From assembly GCF_000422805.1 (NCBI RefSeq), contig NZ_KE383922.1, positions 757,200 to 821,199 of the forward strand: DNA of 64,000 bases, in the 5' to 3' direction. Shown piece after piece: positions 17,554 through 25,774 of the stretch (its first letter is position 1; each line of letters opens with the position of its first letter). The notes under the pieces were generated by a model. That model was not told where the DNA came from, did not search any database, and saw nothing but the letters and a program-made list of their open reading frames with translations. Position numbers and translations under genes: made by a program. The stretch is from Nocardioides halotolerans DSM 19273. Its GTDB lineage: Bacteria > Actinomycetota > Actinomycetes > Propionibacteriales > Nocardioidaceae.

Positions 17554-18426
17554 TCAGGCGGCGTGCCCGGTCTCCAGGCCGGTAGCGGACGGCGTCCCCT
17601 TGGTGAGGGGCGCCACGGTGACGTCGAGGCTGCGCTCGAGCCGGCGGGTCGCCCGTGCGCGGCGCCACTCGCTGAACAGCGTGCGGAGCACCCGCAGCCC
17701 GTCGGAGACGGCGTTGAGGTTCGACTCGCCGAACATCCGCAGCTTCTCGGCCGAGGGCACCTCGGCGATCGACACGCCCGCGGCGGCGAACCGGCAGGTG
17801 ATCATGGTCTCGATCTCGAAACCGTCGCCCCACAGCATCCTGTCCCTGCCTGCCGGCTGCGCGTGATCGGGCAGGTCGAGGAGCGGCAGCAGGTCGGCCC
17901 AGAACGCGTTGTAGCCGTAGCAGAGATCGGTGAAGCGGGTGCGGAACACGACGTTGAAGACGAGGTTCAGGAATCGGTTGCCGACGTGGCGCACGGTCGT
18001 GATGTCCGACGAGCCGCCCCCGTGGGTGAATCGCGACCCCTTGGCGAAGTCGGCGCCGGCCTTGAGGGCCTCGACGAACCGGGTGATCTCGGCCGGGTCC
18101 GCCGAGCCGTCGGCGTCGAACATCACCACGATGTCGCCGGTCACCCGGGCGAAGCCGGCGGCCAGGGCGTTGCCCTTGCCGGTGCGGCGCTGCAGGACCG
18201 TGACGATGCCGGGCATGGCCCGCCGGGCCGACCGGACGGTGCCGTCGACCGAGCCGCCGTCGACGAGGATCACCTCGTGCACCGGCGGCAGCTGCGGCAG
18301 CACGGCCGCCAGGTTCAGCGCCTCGTTGAGCGCCGGGATCACGATGCTGATCAGCGGATCACGGGTGTCGCGACTCCCGGCGACGTCGCCGGTCCCCCCT
18401 TGGTGACTGCTCATACTGCTCCCCAT
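17554..18426 (-). CDS. GT2-family glycosyltransferase (dolichol-phosphate mannose synthase-like)
   Basis: A 290-residue GT-A enzyme. The start ISIVIPALNEALNLAAVLPQL, the VDGGSVDGT turn and the DADGSADPAEI metal-binding DXD-like site are hallmarks of family GT2. GKGNALAAGF and a GDGFEIETMITCRF segment match polyprenyl-phosphate-type glycosyltransferases. No membrane span is seen. An in-frame ATG at 18414 is an alternative start. Likely role: transfer of a sugar from a nucleotide donor to a lipid phosphate or cell-wall acceptor; acceptor not known. Confidence 0.8.
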   Translation of the reverse strand: MGSSMSSHQGGTGDVAGSRDTRDPLISIVIPALNEALNLAAVLPQLPPVHEVILVDGGSVDGTVRSARRAMPGIVTVLQRRTGKGNALAAGFARVTGDIVVMFDADGSADPAEITRFVEALKAGADFAKGSRFTHGGGSSDITTVRHVGNRFLNLVFNVVFRTRFTDLCYGYNAFWADLLPLLDLPDHAQPAGRDRMLWGDGFEIETMITCRFAAAGVSIAEVPSAEKLRMFGESNLNAVSDGLRVLRTLFSEWRRARATRRLERSLDVTVAPLTKGTPSATGLETGHAA

Positions 18427-18723
18427 CCCCCGGTGTCACCGGCCCCCCAGCCGGGTTACTGCCCACCGGAGAGCCTAGGGTCTGCCGGCGTGCGCAGCGC
18501 GACCGCTCGGCCGCCCCACGCTGCGGTAACAACCACCGTTTACGCAGGTCAGACCGGCTGTACGCAGCCAACGCCGGGCGCGGACCCCCGATTTCGTGGC
18601 TCGATCGTGGACGAGCGCGCCCGGCTGTAACCGACTGTTGCCGAGCCTGTGGGAGTGTCGCGCGGCCGGAGCCCGCCGCGTCACCGACTGGTCTGGACAC
18701 TGCCTGACCCGATACTGGCCCGC
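18427..18723. other. Intergenic region between divergent genes (297 bases)
   Basis: The longest gene-free stretch in the window. I see no KstR box, strong hairpin or RNA gene in it. Near the right end GATACT (18711-18716) lies 7 bases before the ATG of the following hydrolase and could be the -10 of a leaderless promoter. Promoters for both flanking genes are presumably here. Confidence 0.5.
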
Positions 18724-19470
18724 ATGAGCGCCATCGACGGCTGGGACCTCGGCCAGCACACCGCCCACGGAGTCACCCACCCGACGTACCGGAAGGGCTC
18801 CGGGCCGGGCGTCGTCGTCATCTCCGAGATCCCCGGGATCACCGAGGACGTGATCGCGTTCTCCGAGGAGGTGGTCGGCCTGGGCTGCACGGTGGTGATG
18901 CCGCACCTGTTCGGCGACGTGGTGAGCTCCGACTCCCCGATGGCCGCGATGGCCTCGCTGCGGCAGGCGTGCGTCAACCGGGAGTTCAACAAGCTGCGGC
19001 TGCGGCAGACCTCGCCGATCGCCGACTGGCTCCGGTCGCTGGCGCGCGAGCTGCACACCGAGCTCGGCGGGCCCGGTGCGGGCGCGGTCGGCATGTGCTT
19101 CACCGGCGGCTTCGCCCTCGCGATGATGGTCGACGACTCGGTGGCCGCCCCCGTGCTCGCCCAGCCGTCGCTCCCCTTCCCGGTCGGCCGGGCACGGGCC
19201 GCCGACCTGAACCTCTCCCCCGACGACCTCGCGAAGGTCAAGGAGCGGGCCGCCGCGGGCTGCGAGGTGCTGGGCCTGCGCTACGCCGGCGACCTCGCGG
19301 TCGGCACCCGCTTCGAGACGCTCACCCGCGAGCTCGGCGACGCGTTCATCCGCGTCGAGTTCCCCGGCCGCAAGCACTCCACCCTCACCGCGCACCGCCA
19401 GCAGGAGGGCGTCGACCGGGTGCTGGCGTTCTTCCGCGAGAAGCTCCTGGACGCGCCGGGCCGGCACTAG
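18724..19470 (+). CDS. Dienelactone hydrolase family protein
   Basis: A 248-residue alpha/beta hydrolase of the dienelactone hydrolase (DLH) family. VVVISEIPGITEDVIAFSEEVVGLGCTVVMPHLFGD is the DLH start with its Glu. The nucleophile Cys lies in GAVGMCFTGGFAL, the typical G-x-C-x-G of DLH, and a terminal FPGRKHSTLT supplies the His. DLHs open lactone rings, but many actinobacterial members have unknown substrates. ATG 18724 begins the conserved part, and sequence upstream in frame is not DLH-like. It converges with ltp2; a GCCGGCGCCGGC palindrome lies between them. Confidence 0.8.
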   Translation: MSAIDGWDLGQHTAHGVTHPTYRKGSGPGVVVISEIPGITEDVIAFSEEVVGLGCTVVMPHLFGDVVSSDSPMAAMASLRQACVNREFNKLRLRQTSPIADWLRSLARELHTELGGPGAGAVGMCFTGGFALAMMVDDSVAAPVLAQPSLPFPVGRARAADLNLSPDDLAKVKERAAAGCEVLGLRYAGDLAVGTRFETLTRELGDAFIRVEFPGRKHSTLTAHRQQEGVDRVLAFFREKLLDAPGRH

Positions 19471-19498
19471 CTGCCGGCGCCGGCGTGCCGGGTCGGCG

Positions 19499-20665
19499 TC
19501 AGGCCGAGAGGATGAGCCCGCTGGTGGGCACGCCGGTGCCGGCGGTGACGAGGACGTGGGGGACGTCGGGGACCTGGTTGACCGAGGTGCCGCGCAGCTG
19601 GCGGACGGCCTCGGCGATGCCGTTCATCCCGTGGATGTAGGCCTCGCCCAGCTGGCCGCCGTGGGTGTTGAGCGGCAGCCGGCCGCCGAGCTCGATCGCG
19701 CCATCGGCGATGAAGTCCTTGGCCTCCCCGCGCCCGCAGAAGCCGAGCTCCTCGAGCTGCATGAGGACGTAGGGCGTGAAGTGGTCGTAGAGGATCGCCA
19801 TCGGCATGTGGTCGGGCGCGAGCATCGACTGGCGCCACAGCTCCCGGCCGACGACGCCCATCTCGGGGATGCCGATGTCGTCGCGGTAGTAGGACGTCAT
19901 GACGTACTGGTCGGCGCCGCTCCCCTGCGCGGCGGCGGCCACCACCGCGGGCCGCTGCCGCAGGTCGCGGGCGCGCTCCACGGACGTGACGACCAGCGCG
20001 ACCGCGCCGTCGGACTCCTGGCAGCAGTCGAGCAGGTGCAGGGGGTCGACGATCATCCGCGAGGCCTGGTGGTCCTCGAGGGTGATCGGCTTCTCGTAGA
20101 AGAACGCGTGGGGGTTCGTCGCGGCGTGCCGCCGGTCCGCGACGGCGACCGCGCCGAAGTCCGCCGACGTGGCGCCGTACTCGTGCATGTAGCGGCGGGC
20201 CTGCATCGCGACCGTGGCCGCCGGGGTGCCGAGCCCCATCGGGTAGGTCCAGGCGTTGTCGAGGCCGTTGGTGTTGACCTGCGTCGCGGCCGCCAGCGAG
20301 AACTGGCCGAACCGCGACTCCGAGCGCTCGTTGAAGCCGCGGTAGCAGACCACGACGTCGGCGACGCCGGTCGTGACGGCCATCGCGGCCTGCTGGACGG
20401 TGGCGCACGCCGCGCCGCCGCCGTAGTTGATGCGGCTGAAGAACCGCAGCTCCTTGATGCCGAGCTCGCGGGCGAGCGCGATCTCCGACGACGTGTCCAT
20501 CGTGAACGTCGTGAGGCCGTCGACGTCCTCGACTCCCAGCCCGCAGTCGGCGAGCGCCGCGCGGACCGCCTCGACCGAGAGCTGGAGCTCGGAGCGTCCC
20601 GACGCCTTGGAGAACTCGGTCGCACCGATGCCGGCGATCGCGGCCTTCCTCGACAGCGGGCTCAC
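19499..20665 (-). CDS. ltp2: Ltp2, steroid side-chain retro-aldolase (thiolase fold)
   Basis: A 388-residue thiolase-fold lipid-transfer protein very close to M. tuberculosis Ltp2 (Rv3540c) as I remember it: shared blocks include GLTTFTMDT, INYGGGAACATVQ, DHFTPYVLMQLEELGFCG and a C-terminal HVLVTAGTGVPTSGLIL. It cleaves the beta-hydroxy thioester 17-HOPC-CoA made by ChsH1/H2 into androstenedione and propionyl-CoA, and works in complex with the DUF35 domain of ChsH2. It is the last gene of the side-chain operon, with an ATGA overlap with chsH1, and is under the KstR box at 24193. Confidence 0.93.
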   Translation of the reverse strand: MSPLSRKAAIAGIGATEFSKASGRSELQLSVEAVRAALADCGLGVEDVDGLTTFTMDTSSEIALARELGIKELRFFSRINYGGGAACATVQQAAMAVTTGVADVVVCYRGFNERSESRFGQFSLAAATQVNTNGLDNAWTYPMGLGTPAATVAMQARRYMHEYGATSADFGAVAVADRRHAATNPHAFFYEKPITLEDHQASRMIVDPLHLLDCCQESDGAVALVVTSVERARDLRQRPAVVAAAAQGSGADQYVMTSYYRDDIGIPEMGVVGRELWRQSMLAPDHMPMAILYDHFTPYVLMQLEELGFCGRGEAKDFIADGAIELGGRLPLNTHGGQLGEAYIHGMNGIAEAVRQLRGTSVNQVPDVPHVLVTAGTGVPTSGLILSA

Positions 20666-21048
20666 ACGGCCACCCGGACCGTGCCGGTGACGTGGTCACC
20701 CAGCGAGACGCGCCCGACCACGTCGATCGTCGCGACGCCGTCGTCGACCGAGGTGACGGTGCCGCTGAAGGTCAGCGTGTCGTAGGGGTGGGCGGGGGCG
20801 CCGAGACGGATCGCGATGCCCTTGAGCTCGGCGTCGTGCCCGGCCCAGTCGACGACGTACCTCTCGACGAGCCCGTTGGTGGTCAGGATGTTCATGAAGA
20901 TGTCCTTCGACCCGGCTGCCTGGGCGATGTCGCGGTCGTGGTGGACGTCCTGCCAGTCACGCGTCGCGATCGCGGTGCTCACGATCGTGGTCGGGGTCAT
21001 CGGCAGGCTCCACTCGGGGATCACCTGCCCCGGCTCGAGCGTCCTCAT
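20662..21048 (-). CDS. chsH1: ChsH1, small MaoC-like hydratase subunit
   Basis: A 128-residue single hot-dog protein, the partner of ChsH2 in the heteromeric enoyl-CoA hydratase acting on 3-OPDC-CoA during the last side-chain cycle. The motif ATRDWQDVHHDRDIAQAAGSKDIF gives the active-site His region, and VGRVSLGDHVTGTV is the C-terminal strand. Length matches Rv3541c (about 129). ATG 21048 was chosen; it overlaps the end of the DUF35 gene by 4 bases. Neighbours in the same order as the mycobacterial igr operon support the call. Confidence 0.92.
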   Translation of the reverse strand: MRTLEPGQVIPEWSLPMTPTTIVSTAIATRDWQDVHHDRDIAQAAGSKDIFMNILTTNGLVERYVVDWAGHDAELKGIAIRLGAPAHPYDTLTFSGTVTSVDDGVATIDVVGRVSLGDHVTGTVRVAV

Positions 21049-21446
21049 GGCATCTCCTCCGCGCGGCGCCACACGGGCAGGGTCAGCTCGTCGTCGATGC
21101 GGTTGAAGTCGACGCGCAGCGGCATGCCGATCTCGATCTCCTCGTCGGACACGTCGACCACCTCGCCCACCATCCGCACGCCCTCGTCGAGGTCGATCAG
21201 CGCGATCACGATCGGCAGCTCCTTGCCGGGCACGGGCGGGTGCCGGTGCACGACGTAGGAGAAGACCGTGCCCGTGCCGGCGGCGACGTCGTAGCCGCGG
21301 TCGTAGGCATCGCAGCTCTGGCAGGCAGGGCCGGGCGGGAACCGGCGGGCGCCGCACGCGTTGCAACGCTGGATGCGCAGCTCGCCCGCCCGGGTGCCGT
21401 CCCAGAAGAACTGCGAGTCGCGGTTGACCATCGGCCGCACGGTCAC
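21045..21446 (-). CDS. DUF35 (OB-fold/rubredoxin-like zinc ribbon) protein: C-terminal half of ChsH2 as a separate gene
   Basis: A 133-residue DUF35 protein. Zn-ribbon cysteines are visible in CNACGARRFPPGPACQSC, followed by an OB-fold (GTVFSYVVHRHPP). In M. tuberculosis this module is the C-terminal domain of ChsH2 (Rv3542c) and forms a stable complex with Ltp2. Here it is its own gene, starting at GTG 21446, which overlaps the upstream MaoC stop (GTGA). The clean overlap and the ordinary zinc ribbon argue for a genuine split rather than a frameshift error. Expected role: scaffold tying Ltp2 to the hydratase, or activating it. Confidence 0.88.
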   Translation of the reverse strand: MTVRPMVNRDSQFFWDGTRAGELRIQRCNACGARRFPPGPACQSCDAYDRGYDVAAGTGTVFSYVVHRHPPVPGKELPIVIALIDLDEGVRMVGEVVDVSDEEIEIGMPLRVDFNRIDDELTLPVWRRAEEMP

Positions 21447-21982
21447 GGGCGCTCCCGCGGGACGAACTTGAGCACCCGGAACAGCATGGTCGCCACCTTC
21501 TCGCTGCGCCCGTCGGGGTGGTCGACGTACCACGTGTTGCGCGAGGTCACGAAGTAGCCCTCGCCCATCGCGGTGCGCTTCGGCCCGGCCACGGAGTCGA
21601 GCGCGCTCGTCACGCGCAGCAGCTCGCCCACCCGCACGTAGCGCTCGTAGCTCTGCTCGCAGTTGGTGCCGAGCACGGCGGTGTAGCCCTCGTCGGTGAG
21701 GAACTCCGTCATCCGGCTGAGCGGGTCCTCCGGCGGCCGCCTGCGGCCGAGGCCGGGCATCGTCCAGACCTGCGCCATCGACGGCGGTGCCTCGCCCTGC
21801 CGGAACCGCTCGTTGTCGTAGCCCATGGCGTCGAGCCAGGTGCCGATGGTGGCCTGGTTGACCTCGTACGGCGCCACCGACTCCGACGCCTCGCCGAGCG
21901 CCTCGATCCGCTCGGCCTCGGCCATGATCCGCTCGTGCCGCTGGTCGACGGGCCGGGCGGTTCCCGCGGGACCCTCCGTCAT
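21443..21982 (-). CDS. ChsH2 N-terminal MaoC-like hydratase domain as a separate gene
   Basis: A 179-residue MaoC N-terminal-type hot-dog protein. WLDAMGYDNERF and LGTNCEQSYERYVRVGELL, followed by GEGYFVTSRNTWY, match the N-terminal half of ChsH2. With ChsH1 it should form the hydratase for 3-OPDC-CoA. The mycobacterial protein is about 311 residues because it also carries DUF35, which here is the next gene. ATG 21982 overlaps the stop of the acyl-CoA dehydrogenase (ATGA), and its own stop overlaps the DUF35 start. Confidence 0.88.
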   Translation of the reverse strand: MTEGPAGTARPVDQRHERIMAEAERIEALGEASESVAPYEVNQATIGTWLDAMGYDNERFRQGEAPPSMAQVWTMPGLGRRRPPEDPLSRMTEFLTDEGYTAVLGTNCEQSYERYVRVGELLRVTSALDSVAGPKRTAMGEGYFVTSRNTWYVDHPDGRSEKVATMLFRVLKFVPRERP

Positions 21983-24183
21983 CGGGGAACCCGGGGCAGC
22001 CCGAGCCCGAACATCGCGATCAGCTCGCGCTGCACCTCCTGCACGCCACCGCCGAAGGTGAGCACCAGGTTGCGCTTCTTCTGGCCGTCGAGGTAGCTCG
22101 TCAGCGCGCCGGTCTCCTCGTCGGACGGGTCGCCGTAGCGGTGCACGACGCGGGTCAGCTCGTCGAGGAGGTGCTGCACCTGGTCGGCCGCGAAGACCTT
22201 CGACGCCGACGCGTCGCCGACCGAGATGCCCTGCCCACCTGTGGCGACGTCGGCCGCGCGGGCGACCTCCCAGTTGAGCAGCTCGTTGACGCGGAACACC
22301 GCGGTCACCCGGCCCATGAGCTCGACGACGTCGGGCCGGTCGGCGACGCCGGCCTTGGCGGCCCACTCGGCGACGCGGTCGCGCAGGCCCTCGATCCGGC
22401 CGGCCGGCCCGAGCATCACCCGCTCGTGGTTGAGCTGGGTGGTGATGAGCTTCCAGCCCTGGTTCTCCTCGCCGACGAGCATGTCGACGGGCACGCGCAC
22501 GTCGTTGTAGTAGGTCGCGTTGACGTGGTGGGAGCCGTCGGCGGTGATGATCGGCGTGTGTGAGTAGCCAGGGTCGGACGTGTCGACGATGAGGATCGAG
22601 ATGCCCTTGTGCTTGGGCGCGTCGGGGTCGGTGCGGACGGCGAGCCAGACGTAGTCGGCCTGGTGGCCCCCGGTGGTCCACAGCTTCTGTCCGTTGACGA
22701 CGTAGTGGTCGCCGTCGCGCCGCGCGGTCGTCCGCAGCGAGGCCAGGTCGGTGCCGGCGTCGGGCTCGGAGTAGCCGATGGCGAAGTGGACGTCGCCGGC
22801 CAGGATCCGCTCGAGGAAGAGGTCTTTCTGCTTCTCGGTGCCGTACTTGATCAGCGTCGGACCCACGGTCTGCAGCGTCACCGCCGGCAGGTGCACGTCG
22901 GCGTACTGCGCCTCGTTGGCGAAGATCGTCTGCTCGATCTCGCCGAGCCCCTGGCCGCCGTACTCCCGGGGCCAGCCGACGCCCATCTTGCCGTCCTCGC
23001 CCATCTGGCGGACCACGCGCTGGTAGGTCTCGCCGTGCCGGTCGAGGCCCATCTCGCGGTGCTCGTTGTGGCTGGCGAGGCCTGCGAAGTAGGTGCGGGT
23101 CTCGGCCTTGAACGCCCGCTGGGCCGCGCTGAGCTCGAGGTTCTTGGTCGTCGGGTCCTCGACCGGCACCGCCTCCGCGCGCACGTCGAGCGTGTGGGTG
23201 ATGTCGGTGACCCAGCTGAAGTAGTGGTGCAGCGGATAGGTCTCGTCGACGCCCATGCCGCCGTGGAGGTGGTGGCAGGTGCGCAGGGCGGGCAGGCCCT
23301 CGGTGCAGGTCCAGTACGCCGCGACGGCGAGGTCGTCGCTGACGTCGAGGCCCTGCTCGAGACGCCAGGCGGCGTTGTCGGCCGCGAGGTCCAGGGTGCG
23401 CGAGGAGATGTAGACGTCGGCGATCTGCATCGCGACCGCCTGGAACTCCGCGAGGCTGCGCCCGAACTGGGTGCGCCCCTTGATGTAGGTCGCGGTGAGG
23501 TCGCGGGCGCCGGCGACGAGCCCGGCCGCCGTGAGGCACAGCCCGGTGACGTAGCGCTCGGCGAGCAGCCGCACCGCGCCGTCGCCCAGCAGCTCGGCGC
23601 CTGCGCCGTCGAGGACGACCGTGTGGGTCGCGAGCCCGGCGCTCGAGCCGGACTCGAGCAGCGTGACGCCCGGGTCGCTGACTTCGACGAGCGCGACGAC
23701 GGGGGTGTCGCCGTCCATCGCGAGCACCAGCAGCCGGGTCGCCGCGTCGGCGATGGTGACGCCGATCTTGCGGCCGCTGACCGTGCCGTCGGCGTACGTC
23801 GTGGAGGGGGTGCCGCTGACCGGCGAGCCGGCCTCGCGGAACGCCGGGGTGAGCAGCACGTCGCCCGTGACGACGCCGGGCAGCAGCGCCTGCTTCTGCT
23901 CCTCGGTGCCTGCGCCCGCCACCACCAGGGCGCCGCAGCACAGCGTCTCCCACACCGGGAGGTGGCGCGCGCGCGAGCCCGTCTCGCGCAGCAGCACGCC
24001 CACCCCCGGCAGGCCGAGACCCTCGCCGCCGTAGGCCTCGGGCACCGCCAGCCCGAGCAGTCCCGCCTCGGCGAGCTCGGCCCAGCCGCCGTCGCGGTCG
24101 AGCACGTCGGCCAGCACCGAACGGACCGCCGCCAGCGACTCGAGCCGCTCGGGGTCGGGCTGGAGGAATCCGTCCGTGGGCAT
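21979..24183 (-). CDS. Fused ChsE1-ChsE2 (FadE28-FadE29) acyl-CoA dehydrogenase
   Basis: A 734-residue protein made of two acyl-CoA dehydrogenase chains. Residues about 1-345 match ChsE1/FadE28 (LGLAVPEAYGGEGLGLPG at the start, then TYIKGRTQFGRSLAEFQAVA and HHLHGGMGVDETYPLH). Residues about 355-734 match ChsE2/FadE29 nearly block for block (GVGWPREYGGQGLG, HFAIGYSEPDAGTDLASLRT, NHERVMLGPAGR, terminal GLPRVPR). In M. tuberculosis these are two genes forming an alpha2beta2 enzyme that dehydrogenates 3-OPC-CoA. ATG 24183 lies 7 bases after a TACAGT -10 at the KstR box, so the transcript is probably leaderless. First gene of the side-chain operon. Confidence 0.92.
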   Translation of the reverse strand: MPTDGFLQPDPERLESLAAVRSVLADVLDRDGGWAELAEAGLLGLAVPEAYGGEGLGLPGVGVLLRETGSRARHLPVWETLCCGALVVAGAGTEEQKQALLPGVVTGDVLLTPAFREAGSPVSGTPSTTYADGTVSGRKIGVTIADAATRLLVLAMDGDTPVVALVEVSDPGVTLLESGSSAGLATHTVVLDGAGAELLGDGAVRLLAERYVTGLCLTAAGLVAGARDLTATYIKGRTQFGRSLAEFQAVAMQIADVYISSRTLDLAADNAAWRLEQGLDVSDDLAVAAYWTCTEGLPALRTCHHLHGGMGVDETYPLHHYFSWVTDITHTLDVRAEAVPVEDPTTKNLELSAAQRAFKAETRTYFAGLASHNEHREMGLDRHGETYQRVVRQMGEDGKMGVGWPREYGGQGLGEIEQTIFANEAQYADVHLPAVTLQTVGPTLIKYGTEKQKDLFLERILAGDVHFAIGYSEPDAGTDLASLRTTARRDGDHYVVNGQKLWTTGGHQADYVWLAVRTDPDAPKHKGISILIVDTSDPGYSHTPIITADGSHHVNATYYNDVRVPVDMLVGEENQGWKLITTQLNHERVMLGPAGRIEGLRDRVAEWAAKAGVADRPDVVELMGRVTAVFRVNELLNWEVARAADVATGGQGISVGDASASKVFAADQVQHLLDELTRVVHRYGDPSDEETGALTSYLDGQKKRNLVLTFGGGVQEVQRELIAMFGLGLPRVPR

Positions 24184-24192
24184 GTGGAAAAC

Positions 24193-24206
24193 TGTAACGT
24201 GTTCTA
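24193..24206. promoter_or_regulatory. KstR operator at the chsE-chsH-ltp2 promoter
   Basis: TGTAACGTGTTCTA fits TNNAACNNGTTNNA. On the minus strand TACAGT (24196-24191) overlaps it and lies 7 bases before chsE ATG. The box also contains the stop codon (TAG, 24206-24204) of the upstream acyltransferase gene, so operator and coding end share bases. Confidence 0.88.
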
Positions 24207-25661
24207 GTCTGCTGCGGAACGGGGAGGACGCACGGGTGCACCCACTCTCGCCGCCCCACCCAGCACCGCGGCCTGCAACCGCTCCAGCTCGGCAGGGAAG
24301 CGGCGCGCCAGGTCGTCGACGTCGGGCATCGACTCGCGGCAGGCGATCACGCCGACGCCGATGCGCCCGTTGTTGGACATCACGGTGATGTTGAGGCCGG
24401 CGCCGTGGAAGACCGGCCCGAGCGGGTGCAGCGCCTCGATGCGGGCGCCCATGAAGTAGAGCGGCACCGGAGGCCCGGGCACGTTGGAGATCACGAGGTT
24501 GTGCACCACCGGGTGCCGCTCCGCCAGCCGGAGGGACGCGTAGGCGCGCACCGCCAGCCCGAAGGTCCGCGGCGCCGCGAACTCCGCCCAGTCCTGGAGG
24601 GCGTCGGCACTGATGGCCTTGTGGTGCTCCTTCGCGTTGCGGTTCGAGGTCGCCATCTCCTCGAGCCGCTCGAGGGGGTCCTCCACGTCGGTGCCGAGCC
24701 GGGTGAACAGCGCGGAGACCTTGTTGGCGCCCTCGGCGCGCTGCGACTCCGACCGCACCGAGACCGGGACCGTGGCGATCAGCGAGCTGTCGGGGAGCTC
24801 GTCGCGGTCCTCGAGGTAGGACCGCAGCGCTCCGCCGGCGACCGCCAGCACCACGTCGTTGACCGTCGTCCCGGTCGCTCCCTTGACCTCCTTGATCACG
24901 TCGAGGTCCATCTCGGCGAACGCGATCGCGCGGTGACCGGTGATGGTGCCGTTGAACGACGTGCGCGGCGCGGTGAGCGGCGCGGCCATCGCCGTGCCCT
25001 CGCGGGCCCGGCCGATCGTGCCGATGACGCCCTTCACCGTGGGGGCCAGCAGGCCGAACGTCGTGAACGGCCGCGTGGTCGAGCTCACGACCGCGCGCCC
25101 GAGGAGCTCGGCGCGGCCGGGCTCGTGCGGCCAGCTCTTCTTCTCCTGGGCGGCGCCGATCGGCTCGGCGTCCGGCTCGAGGCTGCAGAGGTGCGAGATC
25201 AGGCTGGCCCCGGAGACGCCGTCGACGGTGGCGTGGTGCATCTTCTGGAAGACCGCGAGGAGCTCGTGCCCGTCCTCGTCGTGGTAGCCCTCGATCACCC
25301 ACATCTCCCACAGCGGCCGGGAGCGGTCGAGCGGGAGCCCGGCGAGGTGGCCGGACAGCTCGGTCAGCTCGGCGTACCCGCCCGGTGTGGGCAGCGCCAG
25401 GCGGTGCACGTGCCGCTCGATGTCGAACTGCCGGTCCTGCACCCACACCGGGTGGTCGAGCCCGAGTGGCACGCGGCGCAGCTTGCGGGTGAACTCCGGG
25501 ACGTCGCGCACCCGCGCCTCAATGCCGTCGCGCATCGCAGCGAAGGAGTACGGCTCCGGCATCGTCGACGGGTCGAGCACGATCAGCCCGCACACGTGCA
25601 TGAGCTGTGCGGGCGTCTCGAGGTAGAGGAAGCTCGCGTCGAGCCCCGACAGGCGGTCCAT
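24204..25661 (-). CDS. WS/DGAT family wax ester synthase / diacylglycerol acyltransferase
   Basis: A 485-residue O-acyltransferase of the bacterial WS/DGAT family (Tgs/AtfA). The N-terminus MDRLSGLDASFLYLETP is the family signature. The catalytic HHxxxDG is KMHHATVDG (His142, His143, Asp147); PLWEMWVIEG precedes it, and a C-terminal NLVISNVPGPP.PLYF gives the second conserved block. It esterifies acyl-CoA to diacylglycerol or alcohols to form storage lipid. It has its own KstR box 11 bases upstream of the ATG and precedes the side-chain operon on the same strand, which ties neutral-lipid storage to sterol catabolism. Confidence 0.9.
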   Translation of the reverse strand: MDRLSGLDASFLYLETPAQLMHVCGLIVLDPSTMPEPYSFAAMRDGIEARVRDVPEFTRKLRRVPLGLDHPVWVQDRQFDIERHVHRLALPTPGGYAELTELSGHLAGLPLDRSRPLWEMWVIEGYHDEDGHELLAVFQKMHHATVDGVSGASLISHLCSLEPDAEPIGAAQEKKSWPHEPGRAELLGRAVVSSTTRPFTTFGLLAPTVKGVIGTIGRAREGTAMAAPLTAPRTSFNGTITGHRAIAFAEMDLDVIKEVKGATGTTVNDVVLAVAGGALRSYLEDRDELPDSSLIATVPVSVRSESQRAEGANKVSALFTRLGTDVEDPLERLEEMATSNRNAKEHHKAISADALQDWAEFAAPRTFGLAVRAYASLRLAERHPVVHNLVISNVPGPPVPLYFMGARIEALHPLGPVFHGAGLNITVMSNNGRIGVGVIACRESMPDVDDLARRFPAELERLQAAVLGGAARVGAPVRPPRSAAD

Positions 25662-25671
25662 CCAGTCTCCC

Positions 25672-25685
25672 TAGAACACGTTCTC
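25672..25685. promoter_or_regulatory. KstR operator upstream of the WS/DGAT gene
   Basis: TAGAACACGTTCTC, one mismatch (last base C instead of A) from TNNAACNNGTTNNA. It ends 11 bases before the acyltransferase ATG at 25661. The DUF5701-like gene starts 90 bases away in the other direction, so the box could also influence it. Confidence 0.8.
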
Positions 25686-25774
25686 GTCCGGTGCCAACGA
25701 GCGTCGCACCGACTCGGTCACGTGCCGACCCGTCTCGCGCGGAACTTCGCCCGCCCGGCCCGCGTTGAGGAGAC

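Noticed and set aside
19473..19484. GCCGGCGCCGGC palindrome after the dienelactone hydrolase gene as terminator
   Set aside because: It has no loop and such short GC palindromes are expected by chance at this base composition.
20816..21106. Plus-strand frames opposite chsH1
   Set aside because: Arg/Ser-rich shadow frames without domains, antisense to a well-supported operon.
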